The notes under the pieces are model-generated. The model was not told where the DNA came from, made no database searches, and was given only the letters and a program-made list of their open reading frames with translations. DNA of 54,300 nt from Candidatus Poribacteria bacterium (GTDB taxonomy: Bacteria; Poribacteria; WGA-4E; WGA-3G), in assembly GCA_012270865.1 (NCBI GenBank), contig JAAXHL010000162.1, forward strand, positions 1-54,300, given 5' to 3'. Positions 17,601 to 23,920 of this stretch are shown here, one piece after another. The first letter of the stretch is position 1; each line of letters begins with the position of its first letter. The translations under genes and the position numbers were made by a program.

Positions 17601-18384
17601 GAATACCACCGCTACCATAGCTACTGTATCCGCCATATCCGCCGCCATATCCGCTGCTGTATCCGCCATATCCGCCGCCGTAACCACTGCCATAGCCACC
17701 GGTACCATAGCCGCTACCACCGAAACCGCCATAGCCGAAATCTTCGTAGCTGTAAGAGGAAGTGAGTCCTAAGTCAAGACCGGATGAATAACCGCCGTAT
17801 CCGCCGCCGTAACCATAGCCTCCGTACCGGTTCAGGTCACCGCTCCCGAAATAGTGCGTTTTGTTCGCCTCTACCGTTACGGATTGTAAGAGGGTTATTT
17901 TTAGGTTGGAGTCCATAGGGAGCGCGATACCGTCTTCGTCGCGCTTCGGCTTCGGTTTCCAATCGTAGAGTTTGCTAAGGTCGGTCAGTTCGGGCGGGTT
18001 CCGCCATCTACGGAGACTGTCGAGATAGGGTTGGATCAGTCTGTCTTCCGTCTCTTGTTCAGGCTGTTCCGCTTCTTCTGCTTCCCAGATGAAATGTTTT
18101 GGAGAAAGATCAGGGTCGAACGGATTTCGGTTAACCAACCCGATTCCGGTATCGTTTTCATCTTCTGACGGTGTTTCGGAGGCAACGGGTTCGGGAACGA
18201 CGACGCTGTCGCTGGGTGTTAAGGTTTCCTTTTTCGTTTCCTCGTTCTCTTCAGCGATGCGGCTTACGGCAACATCAGACGTTGCAGAAAGGACGATGAT
18301 GAGGAGGATCCCAATTTTAAAAAGCAGCCCCGGGTATCTTAAAAAGCGAGGAACTGCGGATTTCAACAAAAAATTTTTCAGCAC
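11620..18384 (-). CDS. giant SprA-like outer-membrane / cell-surface protein
   Basis: 2254 residues with an N-terminal hydrophobic export signal (about 22-40). SprA features are visible: SFGDITLNLP plus NRNLFGLEGVFEWKNTRLTA (about 350-390), DYNIDYVTGEIEFL, and FSGEAAYSHNNP followed by GVALIDSMEGAK (about 935-965), which corresponds to the family's GE-A and YIDDFEgs blocks. A TSP3/EF-hand-like Asp-rich stretch lies near 1081-1168, and the C-terminal third has beta-barrel character. SprA (Sov) is the outer-membrane translocon of the type IX secretion and gliding system in Bacteroidetes. Unusual here are Gly/Tyr-rich inserts (about 188-265, 291-315, 788-841), a Ser/Gln insert (about 1865-1898) made from heptad repeats, and an in-frame palindrome. 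The start is GTG with no clear ribosome site. The family is likely; the function here is inferred. Confidence 0.7.
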   Translation of the reverse strand: MLKNFLLKSAVPRFLRYPGLLFKIGILLIIVLSATSDVAVSRIAEENEETKKETLTPSDSVVVPEPVASETPSEDENDTGIGLVNRNPFDPDLSPKHFIWEAEEAEQPEQETEDRLIQPYLDSLRRWRNPPELTDLSKLYDWKPKPKRDEDGIALPMDSNLKITLLQSVTVEANKTHYFGSGDLNRYGGYGYGGGYGGYSSGLDLGLTSSYSYEDFGYGGFGGSGYGTGGYGSGYGGGYGGYSSGYGGGYGGYSSYGSGGIPRSTGFNLRQIQQLGLHGRVGQRTHIAVDYSAGGSGFGGGGYGGYGGGYGGGYGLGGAREQKIKIWYEGTPESIIKTISFGDITLNLPNTRFLNINRNLFGLEGVFEWKNTRLTAFGSRSKGIREVRTFRGQSRRAGGYGYGTPGTQIPDTNYIKNRYYHIHKGEDDLLHEAYLPIKARSEQIYIDDGVVGNNQGGIRTSRGYFNPQFAGQDYNIDYVTGEIEFLSSISANYTIIVAYEYEGGGGGTVGNPSEVFVDENGDGTIDEGGEEIGYVVLKDKGFRGTEASYAYYLGSQNINPRDFQLTIRKQGQSETFQTNEGLVPYIEIFGLDQNGDGNIDSEFIDYDRGLLRFPTTNPFQITDPNHPYYDYRDSLNNDALYLEGSFSNAQIYTIIADYTYQSETYNVGLFVIPDSETVRLNGQLLTRDTDYMMLYEVGTIRFFRQLDEFDEIVVEFEKTPFGGSSQQAVVGVWLEYTHKPKSKSDKQQSLEDRFDRLGGLQSMVGDGLSDPYGEGTDAFGEPLSGRSSGLGGLGRRGLGGGFGRGGFGGSGFGGGYGGGYSGFGSLGGRSRRGSYYGAYGSGNYFNPVFQKGFALSTGYILNTGQQPAEIPDVNGVPNRLQAFNVNTSFGRAFNVAGIFNLLPFINTRNLPFSVDFSGEAAYSHNNPNSIGVALIDSMEGAKESTTVPTLKYNWKPSSLPYLREDTSTIDTDAYGIIPTNENRAIFKVALKDKDETTAVGNYMRNRDVPASSIQPLSLSTEERLIMELGYDFTDVVAEWGGFSNGISPSGVDYSERGFVEIWMRVQGDDNVTLHLNLGVVNEDTDADQRLDSEDLPHTLTDTNGDDNIDALDLDLENLAEANRYRGNGALDAGEDVGWNYDGPIESAAIGADNQILDSEDLNGDGVLDGVDAYFEVSIPLNEIPNEWIKSKNANGWMFLSIPISQFRPVGSRVPSLVFVQHFRFWLSKNAPGSATGTLQWASIEIVGNKWQQGVITRAATQTTPALGSKGEILSTTTVVEDTIEKFIVGTKDNFSYDSYQSAYLDIEDNELFKKLHPFTATSLGFQTQQQREQTLSLEYYLFPGSYGVTSKQLKGLTQSDGQDFSKHDTLRFWLYGDKSDTTFVLQLAPTVSTGYRSSFYSSDPFVNQPREEDINVFENLTDYYEYTVKVDFEGWKLIEIDLRDLHRNVYPDVTASNPSSATGQGLFVGTESGTTQPTDVNNEELTTEDQGPDGHPDGFTVRGRNSTRLSIKNIGGILLGIRNDTGREISGDIWVNEIHLGDPLVRAGWARRGNMSVSLGNIVKLRGGYASQDKDFESGAGEVGRQRLSSRGYSTTNNDYNIDADVTVFPWLPIRYSLRQQDTETESLRGSYSSFQSGKSEIRNRDFSVQLNRNPYPNLGFAYNYQDFWNERQGTQISHLYTGSLRYELGSKLGVNVQYRHEDVLANPETATTTSTTSYYSYGRNRDEKTDSGSITFNISPTSVFSLNPSYDVRRTLERREERRTGISTLNTETTETPATEEAEPDFSIAEREHRLSLTPRLNRDFIGMRPTVTSRMNFRENWFREEKNASLNGNVSLGVNLRVQKWFGWFLEPQKTPEATNSNQQPAISNQQISSQQSAVSSQQDNRQPSAVSSQQQEVLDTPEETPKQKHASSLKETESRKPKVSESQSARLRADGIDETQIQELEENRGDWIERDKAEAGTPVVGVGSPQPIVQDGILQRVLKSFTISTNANFNATESYRQLESGLSALEIWSLADDARERSNSRRSSRYTLRGSVDPWTWMSLGANASTSDSFWKSLGSTYTTHAESYEGNVDLKAQEGPRFQLRYSFTKRDNSTQGTTLSDSTAHTPSLSWIHKWGKETTTALGVRTTFRDHERSGILSNALIVTPNFSIDYRYRTENGIRVPFFGRIPLKHDLELTNTLSWAIRREIFGANREERSERYETTLRVGYKISTHITANFHLGLSYHHDRVEEGRDFLSVASALTVRGEIR
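12691..12798. repeat. heptad repeat array inside the SprA-like gene
   Basis: On the plus strand the 7-base unit TGCTGAC occurs four times perfectly at 12731-12758 and in altered form on both sides. On the coding strand it yields the Ser/Gln-rich stretch with SSQQSAVSSQQ. The motif CTGATGGCTGA in this block is also found in the intergenic heptad element near 29055, so this looks like an in-frame copy of a dispersed repeat. Confidence 0.75.
16069..16095. repeat. 27-bp palindrome inside the SprA-like gene
   Basis: GTAGGGG (16069-16075) and CCCCTAC (16089-16095) are exact inverted arms, with a further partly paired GG/CC inside. It is in frame and codes SMVGDGLSDPYG. Length and arms match the palindrome at 7291-7317. 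Confidence 0.7.
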
Positions 18385-18714
18385 GTGTATTCTCGTTTGT
18401 AGTTTATGAGACCGTTAGTTTCCTGTGGCGAGTTTCATTGTAGCATAGGCTATTAGCCTGTGGTGAGTTTCATTGTAGCATAGGCTGTTGGTTTCCTGTG
18501 GTGAGTTTCATTGTAGCATAGGCTGTTGGTTTCCTGGGTTTCCAAGTTTTGTGAGAACGCAACCGAAATGTGATATGAATTGTCCAATCTACTAAAAATA
18601 TCCCGATGACTCGCGTTTCGTCGGTGCGGTATATCAACCGCAATTCGGAATCTTGAGACTTGAAACGAGAAATCGGGACATTATGTTTACATTAAGTTTT
18701 GAAACATCACTCGA
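18385..18714. other. intergenic region with tandem hairpin repeats
   Basis: 330 bases between the SprA-like gene and the LamG gene, both on the minus strand. The part near the SprA-like start is filled by the three-copy repeat at 18422-18524. The rest (18540-18714) shows no gene or clear promoter. The SprA-like gene's promoter should lie here or within the repeats. Confidence 0.55.
18422..18524. repeat. three tandem copies of a 30-bp hairpin repeat
   Basis: Copies of CCTGTGGTGAGTTTCATTG plus TAGCATAGGCT lie at 18422-18451, 18457-18486 and 18495-18524; the first has one base change. The spacers are 5 and 8 bases. Each AGGCT can pair with a following AGCCT or altered copy. It belongs to the TAGCATA..CT-NNN-AG..TRTG hairpin family also seen at 6211 and 44213. 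Confidence 0.8.
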
Positions 18715-19473
18715 TTACTTGCCACGCTCTTTGATCTGTCCCCATGTTACGGCTAATTTCTCGGTCGCTTCTACGGCATGAAATTGTTTCGTGAGTCCTT
18801 CCATCACCTCAGCGATTTCATCTCCATCTAATGCCGTGTTGTAGACTGCAACCTCATCAATGCTGCCTCTCAACGGTCCGTTGTTTCCAGCAGGTCCTTG
18901 CGCACCGATAATAAACGGTGCGTTGTTTGTCGCAGGTTTACCAGCCGCACCGCGCGGATTGAATTGTTCACCGTCAACATAGGGGATGAGATTCTTCTCG
19001 TCATATACTCCGGCAACGAAATGCCATTCGTTATCCGTGACCTCTTTACTACCGACTTGTAGGTCTTGTGCACCGCCCGGGAGTGTGAACCCAAACGTCA
19101 TCACACCGGGACGAATCCACATTGTGTAGTTCCGATCTGGCCACGCCTCTTTACCCATAATCACTTGGTAAGGATCAACGATTTCCGGGACTTTTATCCA
19201 CGCCGTCATCGTCCACTGCTGGAGGTTCATGACATCCGCGTGCGGTACGAGGACATGACCGCCATCAAATTCAAGCGCGCTCTCAAATTTACCAGCTGCC
19301 CACGCCACCTCACCGACAATTTCGCCGTGATGTTCGTTGCCGGATACATCTTTGACGATCTTGCCGTTTCCTTCATCAAAGAGCCATACACCTATTACGT
19401 CAGCCTTAGCACTGGTTATCCTGAAATAACAAAAAATGCTCAGTAGGAGCATTAAGACAGTTATCCTTTTCAC
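18715..19473 (-). CDS. exported LamG / concanavalin A-like domain protein
   Basis: 252 residues with a signal peptide (about 1-24, ending ITSAKA). A single LamG-like jelly roll follows: GVWLFDEGNGKIVKDVSGN, ALEFDGGHVLVPH, WTMTAWIKVPE, WHFVAGVYD and GSIDEVAVYNTAL. Such domains bind carbohydrate or protein ligands outside the membrane. A short C-terminal tail ends TWGQIKERGK. The start is GTG at 19473, fixed by AAGGAGG 9 bases upstream. The gene is divergent from the Gfo/Idh gene. Ligand unknown; many similar proteins occur in Poribacteria, as I recall. Confidence 0.82.
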   Translation of the reverse strand: MKRITVLMLLLSIFCYFRITSAKADVIGVWLFDEGNGKIVKDVSGNEHHGEIVGEVAWAAGKFESALEFDGGHVLVPHADVMNLQQWTMTAWIKVPEIVDPYQVIMGKEAWPDRNYTMWIRPGVMTFGFTLPGGAQDLQVGSKEVTDNEWHFVAGVYDEKNLIPYVDGEQFNPRGAAGKPATNNAPFIIGAQGPAGNNGPLRGSIDEVAVYNTALDGDEIAEVMEGLTKQFHAVEATEKLAVTWGQIKERGK

Positions 19474-19679
19474 TTGCGTAATCCTCCTTGTGTTATTTCT
19501 TATTATTCTGTGATTCCGTATCAGATCTCCCTTCTATTTTAGCAGATTCACTGTGAAGATGCACGCATTTTTTCTATTGCCATCTTCTTCATTGTTGCGT
19601 TAGAATGGAGGAAGTTTCAGGGATGTGAATCCATCTTCGCCGTCGTTTTTTATTTTTATCAATTGTGAGGATCTATACA

Positions 19680-20717
19680 ATGCCAAAATATCGGAGTGCA
19701 ATCATCGGCTGTGGTGGTAGAGCCTACGGTCATGCAAATGTCTATCAACAAGTTTCGCAAGGCGAATTGGTCGCGTGTGCGAACCGATCAGATGTCGCAC
19801 GACGCGAAAAATTTGCTGACACCTTCAATATTACTGGCTATGCGAATGCCGAGGAGATGCTCCGTAAAGAGAGACCCGACTTGGTTCATCTCGTTACAAT
19901 GCCGGACCAGTGGCGTGAACTCATGCCGATGGTGTCGGAACTTGGGGTACCGGCGTGCCTCGTCGAGAAACCGATCGCCTGTGGTGTCGAAGATTGGCGT
20001 TTACTTTGTGAATTGGAAGCACAAACCGCTACAAAATTCGGTGTTGGGAAACAATACCGATGGCATCCCGGACTTATCAGGTGCCGAGAGGTAGTGCAGC
20101 GTGCGGAATTAGGAAGGATTCATCTTTTAGATTTCTCGTGTGGTATGAACCTCTCTGCCCAAGGCACACATATCATCGATTGGGCGATGTCCCTGAATAA
20201 TGACGCTCCGATTACCCGCGTCTTCGGCACTGTGAGTGGTTCCGAATTGCTGGACAGTACTTATCCAGCACCCGACGCATCATCGTGTCAGGTCCTATTT
20301 GAAAATGGTGTCCACGGAGTCTGGAATACCGGGTTTACGTCGCCACGAGTAATGGACGACGAGGCTATCTATAAACACTGTCGCGTTGCCGCATACTGCG
20401 AAAATGGTCATGTGATCTTTGAGGAATTCAAAGGGTGGGAAATCTTTTTTAAAGGAAAGATAGAAAACCACCAAACGATGCCTGATGAATGGCGTGAAAG
20501 TAACGGCCTCGCTCAAGCGCGACTAACGGAGGCGATGTTCGACTGGATTGAAGACGATACCCGTCCGGTCGGAACCAATTTAAAACGTGCCTTACATCAG
20601 TTCAATGCCGTTTTGGGTATCTATGCAAGTGCGATCTCTTACAAACCGATTGACATTCCTTTTGAACCCCCTGTAGATTTGGAGTCACAACTTCGCGAAG
20701 TTTTGTCGCGTTTCTAA
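19680..20717 (+). CDS. Gfo/Idh/MocA family NAD(P)-dependent oxidoreductase
   Basis: About 345 residues. The N-terminal Rossmann domain has IIGCGGRAYGHA (8-19) and the family's LVEKPIACG (95-102), whose EKP lysine contacts substrate and cofactor. The C-terminal alpha/beta domain follows, with GTHIIDWAMSL. Such enzymes oxidise or reduce sugars and inositols in the cytoplasm. ATG 19680 is chosen because GTGAGGA lies upstream; the GTG at 19665 is less likely. It is a single gene with a divergent LamG gene upstream. Substrate unknown. Confidence 0.85.
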   Translation: MPKYRSAIIGCGGRAYGHANVYQQVSQGELVACANRSDVARREKFADTFNITGYANAEEMLRKERPDLVHLVTMPDQWRELMPMVSELGVPACLVEKPIACGVEDWRLLCELEAQTATKFGVGKQYRWHPGLIRCREVVQRAELGRIHLLDFSCGMNLSAQGTHIIDWAMSLNNDAPITRVFGTVSGSELLDSTYPAPDASSCQVLFENGVHGVWNTGFTSPRVMDDEAIYKHCRVAAYCENGHVIFEEFKGWEIFFKGKIENHQTMPDEWRESNGLAQARLTEAMFDWIEDDTRPVGTNLKRALHQFNAVLGIYASAISYKPIDIPFEPPVDLESQLREVLSRF

Positions 20718-20752
20718 CCCCGCGTGCTATCGCGCATACTAAATGAATTTAC

Positions 20753-20781
20753 TTGTTATAGTGGAAAAACTGTGATATAAT
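20753..20781 (+). promoter_or_regulatory. sigma-70 type promoter for the GIY-YIG operon
   Basis: TTGTTA (20753-20758), 17 bases, TATAAT (20776-20781). The expected start near 20788 gives a leader of about 118 bases, which includes the nested stem-loop at 20796-20836. Confidence 0.55.
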
Positions 20782-20795
20782 GATTTTAACATCGC

Positions 20796-20836
20796 TGGTA
20801 GAAAATCTTGCGGCACCGCTTGGTGCATCTCTACCA
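20796..20836 (+). promoter_or_regulatory. nested stem-loop in the leader of the GIY-YIG operon
   Basis: Outer arms TGGTAGA (20796-20802) and TCTACCA (20830-20836) enclose an inner hairpin GCACC-GCTT-GGTGC (20813-20826). It lies between the predicted promoter and the start codon, so it would be in the transcript leader. No U-tract follows. Role unknown. Confidence 0.45.
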
Positions 20837-20905
20837 TTACCGCGTGAGGTCGGGGAAGCAGTGTGAATCCAAATCATAAATAGAACTGAATGAAGGTATA
20901 TCACA

Positions 20906-21247
20906 ATGTCTAAAATAGAAGATTTTGCTTTTTATGGTGCTTCTGGATGCCAATATATTTTCCAAGTCTACCCTATAGGAACAGAGTTCAAAGATGTTGG
21001 AGGTGTTTACATCTTCACAAGGCGTGAGATAAATTCCCGGGGCGGAGTCATACATAATCTATTGTACATTGGGCGATCGAATTCGCTTCCGCGAAGACTC
21101 ACAAAATTACATCATAAATGGGAAGGTGTTCTGCGAAATAGAGGTAATTGTGTATGTGTTTATTCAGAATCTAACGATGGGGATCGAAACAGAATTGAAA
21201 ATGATTTAATTCATAAATATCAACCGCCTCTCAATATGAGGATATAA
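20906..21247 (+). CDS. GIY-YIG domain nuclease-like protein
   Basis: 113 residues, nearly all one GIY-YIG domain: GGVYIFTRR (32-40), LLYIGRS (52-58), the Arg in PRRL (about 63), RIENDLIHKYQPPLN (96-110) with the metal-binding Glu at about 98. The catalytic layout GVY-YIG-R-E-N is complete, so it is probably active on DNA or RNA. The domain stands alone, without a DNA-binding partner. GAAGG precedes the ATG. Its TAA overlaps the ATG of the next membrane-protein gene (TAATG), so the two are coupled. Both are more AT-rich than their neighbours, which suggests recent transfer. Confidence 0.7.
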   Translation: MSKIEDFAFYGASGCQYIFQVYPIGTEFKDVGGVYIFTRREINSRGGVIHNLLYIGRSNSLPRRLTKLHHKWEGVLRNRGNCVCVYSESNDGDRNRIENDLIHKYQPPLNMRI

Positions 21248-21702
21248 TGTGGAAAACTATAAGACGCTTTTGGCGAACTGGTAAAACAGGGGTTGCCCTA
21301 TTTTTACTTACGGTTGTGGTTTCACTTTACACATGTATTGTGGTAAAATCTCAGGCAGTTCAGACTTGGAAACAAGATATAGAAGATATTTCTACTTTTA
21401 TTCCTGTTGCTGGGGTAATCGTTGGTGCACTAATAGGAGGTGTTGATTTTATCATGTTTTTGTCAGATTGGTATAGTGAAAGACAGCAGAAACGTATTAA
21501 GGAAGCTGAAGCTGAAGGTCTTGCTAAGGGAGCGGCGAAATACTACGCTGCGGTTAAAAATTGGAATGACCGAAGAATTGAGGCTGAAAGCAAAGGTGAG
21601 GATTTTGACGAACTTATGCCGACTCCACAGAATATACAGGAATCAACTCCTGTTGAACAAACTACTGACGATCATGCTGCAAATGACACTGTCGCTGAAT
21701 GA
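21247..21702 (+). CDS. small two-helix membrane protein coupled to the GIY-YIG gene
   Basis: 151 residues. Two membrane segments (about 14-33, VALFLLTVVVSLYTCIVV, and about 53-75, FIPVAGVIVGALIGGVDFIMF) are followed by a long charged helix (KRIKEAEAEGLAKGAAKYYAA) and an acidic Thr/Glu tail. No family recognised. Translation is coupled to the GIY-YIG gene by TAATG. The protein at 31441 has the same plan (two membrane helices, basic helix, helical tail). An effector or anchor role in a defence pair is possible but speculative. Confidence 0.6.
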   Translation: MWKTIRRFWRTGKTGVALFLLTVVVSLYTCIVVKSQAVQTWKQDIEDISTFIPVAGVIVGALIGGVDFIMFLSDWYSERQQKRIKEAEAEGLAKGAAKYYAAVKNWNDRRIEAESKGEDFDELMPTPQNIQESTPVEQTTDDHAANDTVAE

Positions 21703-21775
21703 GGTTCACAATTAATTCGCGTGGATAGTTGTGTATCTAATGCACAAATTACTGAAGAAATAGGGCGATTTGAAT

Positions 21776-21819
21776 TTGACAAAACCATCATTTTGTGCTA
21801 TACTGTTAATGGTTTTGTC
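21776..21819 (+). promoter_or_regulatory. consensus sigma-70 promoter with overlapping 11-bp dyad (rpe)
   Basis: TTGACA (21776-21781), 17 bases, TATACT (21799-21804) with a TGC just before the -10 element (extended -10). Perfect inverted arms GACAAAACCAT (21778-21788) and ATGGTTTTGTC (21809-21819) flank the -10 box, 20 bases apart. One arm covers the -35 box and the other the expected start site, as an operator for a dimeric repressor would. A hairpin is the alternative reading. Confidence 0.7.
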
Positions 21820-21863
21820 GTTTAGAATAAGCACGGGAATTTCAACGCGAAGGAAGTACTATT

Positions 21864-22592
21864 TTGGCTGATGCAAATACGGTCCCTTCAGAACCAGACA
21901 TCCACATCGCGCCATCGGTGATGTGCGCGGATTTATGTAACTTAGAGACCGATGTTCGAGAATTAGAAGCCGCTGGTATTAATATGCTCCATTTCGATTT
22001 GATGGACGCACATTTCGTGCCGAATATGCCGATCGGGCTTGCACTTATCGAACAATTACGACCCAAAACAGATTGCGCTTTTGATATCCACCTGATGGTA
22101 GAAAACAACGATTTCTTCGTGGACGCAGTCGCAAAGGTTGGCGTTCAGCAGATAGCCGTTCACGTTGAATCCGCGACACATCTCGACAGAACGTTATCGC
22201 TTATTCAGGCACACGGCATTAAGGCAGGCGCAGCACTAAATCCAGCAACCCCGCTCTCCGCATTGGATTATGTCCTTGACCGACTCGATTTTGTACTGAT
22301 TATGACGGTGAACCCCGGATTCGCAGGGCAGAAAGTCGTTCCAGCGACTCTCCGAAAAATCGCGGAGTGTCGCACTTTTTTGGATAGAAACGCTATTGAC
22401 ATACCTATTGAAGTCGATGGCAACGTGAGTTTTGAAAATATTCCGAAAATGGTATCCGCAGGCGCGGATATCTTGGTCGCCGGCACGAGCAGTGTTTTCC
22501 AAAAATCCGGTTCGCGACTCGAAAGCATACAACGGGTGCAAAAAGCGATTGCGGTTGGGCTTGCAGAACGAGAAATCAGGCAGCGAGCATAG
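21864..22592 (+). CDS. rpe: ribulose-phosphate 3-epimerase
   Basis: 242 residues, TIM barrel. It converts ribulose 5-phosphate and xylulose 5-phosphate in the pentose phosphate pathway. Signatures: APSVMCADLCNL (16-27), LHFDLMDAHFVPN (42-54) with metal ligands His43 and Asp45, FDIHLMV with His76, MTVNPGFAGQ (147-156), IEVDGNV with catalytic Asp185, and the phosphate site AGADILVAGTSSVF. The family usually has DGHFVPN; here it is DAHFVPN. The start is TTG with AGGAAG upstream; no ATG in frame precedes the homology. It has its own strong promoter and precedes two sugar-type dehydrogenases. Confidence 0.92.
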   Translation: MADANTVPSEPDIHIAPSVMCADLCNLETDVRELEAAGINMLHFDLMDAHFVPNMPIGLALIEQLRPKTDCAFDIHLMVENNDFFVDAVAKVGVQQIAVHVESATHLDRTLSLIQAHGIKAGAALNPATPLSALDYVLDRLDFVLIMTVNPGFAGQKVVPATLRKIAECRTFLDRNAIDIPIEVDGNVSFENIPKMVSAGADILVAGTSSVFQKSGSRLESIQRVQKAIAVGLAEREIRQRA

Positions 22593-22634
22593 ACCCTCTT
22601 TCGATGGTTATTAAGCTTCTTAGGATGGAGCGTC

Positions 22635-22793
22635 TGAAACGAAGTGGAGGACAGATATACGGAGCGGGACGTTTTTTCTAAGACCCATCTGACCGAACCG
22701 CTGGCAATTGACGCTTTTTAGGTGGACAGATATACGGAGCGGGACGTTTTTTCTAAGACCTGCCTGACCGAACCGCAAGGAAAATTAAAATTA
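22635..22793 (+). promoter_or_regulatory. repeated leader element, copy B, with 53-bp internal duplication
   Basis: Shares TGAAACGAAGTGGA (22635-22648) and the end CCGCAAGG-AAAATTAAAA (22773-22790) with copies A and C, but the middle differs. The middle holds a near-exact direct repeat of 53 bases at 22649-22701 and 22724-22776 (starts GGACAGATATACGGAGCGGG), 75 bases apart. The ATG at 22794 follows directly. Confidence 0.7.
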
Positions 22794-23858
22794 ATGGAAG
22801 CACTTGTTCTTCATGGCGTTGGTGATTTGCGATTAGAACAAATTCCTATCCCACAACTCGCTGATGGCGATGTCCGCGTCCGAATCGGGTTCTGTGGGGT
22901 CTGTGGTTCCGACATTCCGAGGATTTTCGTCAAAGGTACGTATCGTTTCCCTACCGTTTGCGGACACGAATTCGCAGGTATCGTTGACGCGTGCGGTCCA
23001 CGGGTTGACAACTTTGCACCCGGGGATCCAGTTGTCGTGTTCCCACTGCTCTGGTGCGGTAAGTGTTCGGCGTGTGAACAAGGTAAATATGTCCAGTGCC
23101 ACGACTACGACTATCTCGGTTCACGTAGCGACGGTGCCTTTGCTGAATATATCGTCGCCCCGAAAGAGAATTTGATCGCTGTCCCTGCTGGTGTGACGTT
23201 GGAGGAAGCAGCGATGACGGAACCCGCTGCGGTCGCGCTCCACGCTGTCCGCCGCGCAAATACCACGCTTGTTGGAAAGTCGGTTGCAATCTTCGGTGCT
23301 GGACCCATCGGATTGATGACCGCACAGTGGGCAAGCATAATGGGTGCGGCGACTGTGTTTCTTTTTGATATCGTCGCCGAGAAACTGGAATTAGCAAAGC
23401 AGCTCGGGTTTGATAAAGTCTTCAACACGACGACCGAGACACCCGTTGATGTTGTGAACGCACATACGGACGGCAAGGGCGCGCATCTCTGTATTGAAGC
23501 AGCAGGTGTTCCAGCAACCTACCGCGATGCCCTCGGAAGTGTCGGGCGCGGTGGGAGTGTCGTTTTGCTCGGCAATCCTGATGCTGATGTGAACCTACCC
23601 GCAGCACTTATATCACAGTTGATGCGACGTGAGGTGAGCATCTTCGGAACGTGGAATTCCGATTATAGTGCCGCAGGCAACGACGACGACTGGCGCACGG
23701 TACTTCAAGCAATGGCTTCTGGCATGCTAACGCTCACGCCTCTAATAACGCACAAAGTACCTTTGGCGAACAGTACAGACATATTACACAAGATGCGAGA
23801 TAAAAGCGAGTTTTACGCAAAAGTTTTAATTCATCCATCAGTTGTCAGTCGTCAGTAA
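22794..23858 (+). CDS. zinc-dependent alcohol/sugar dehydrogenase (MDR family)
   Basis: 354 residues, medium-chain dehydrogenase. Catalytic zinc ligands: Cys37 (GVCGSD), His58-Glu59 (CGHEF), Glu143 (TEPAA). The structural-zinc lobe has four Cys (88, 91, 94, 102). The Rossmann motif is GAGPIG (168-173). The sequence is closest in feel to sorbitol, galactitol-phosphate or threonine dehydrogenases; the substrate is not determined. ATG 22794 is chosen because homology starts at MEALVLHG and the leader repeat ends there; an upstream in-frame ATG at 22722 lies inside the repeat. The last residues SVVSRQ are coded by a heptad repeat (CAGTTGTCAGTCGTCAGTAA), so the natural C-terminus has been replaced. 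Confidence 0.85.
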   Translation: MEALVLHGVGDLRLEQIPIPQLADGDVRVRIGFCGVCGSDIPRIFVKGTYRFPTVCGHEFAGIVDACGPRVDNFAPGDPVVVFPLLWCGKCSACEQGKYVQCHDYDYLGSRSDGAFAEYIVAPKENLIAVPAGVTLEEAAMTEPAAVALHAVRRANTTLVGKSVAIFGAGPIGLMTAQWASIMGAATVFLFDIVAEKLELAKQLGFDKVFNTTTETPVDVVNAHTDGKGAHLCIEAAGVPATYRDALGSVGRGGSVVLLGNPDADVNLPAALISQLMRREVSIFGTWNSDYSAAGNDDDWRTVLQAMASGMLTLTPLITHKVPLANSTDILHKMRDKSEFYAKVLIHPSVVSRQ

Positions 23859-23907
23859 AGTAGTTTTGGTAGACCAGATGCCTCTTGCTAACTAAAAACT
23901 GATAATT
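23839..23907. repeat. heptad palindromic element, copy 1
   Basis: CAGTTGTCAGTCGTCAGTAAAG on the left and CCTCTTGCTAACTAAAAACTGATAA on the right, about 25 bases apart. This is the layout of copies 2 (25704) and 3 (28996): CAGT heptads, AAAG, spacer, CCTCTT, then ACTG motifs in inverse orientation. It forms the end of the dehydrogenase gene. Confidence 0.6.
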
Positions 23908-23920
23908 CATTAAGAACGAA

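Noticed and set aside
11620..18384. The many long plus-strand frames antisense to the SprA-like gene
   Set aside because: They are shadows of the biased codon use and Gly/Tyr repeats; none has a recognisable domain or ribosome site.
18422..18524. Three regularly spaced repeats as a mini CRISPR
   Set aside because: Spacers are only 5 and 8 bases, and the repeat belongs to a hairpin family found elsewhere.
22722..22793. Upstream start for the first zinc dehydrogenase
   Set aside because: The 24 extra residues are coded by the leader repeat and are absent from the family; homology starts at 22794.
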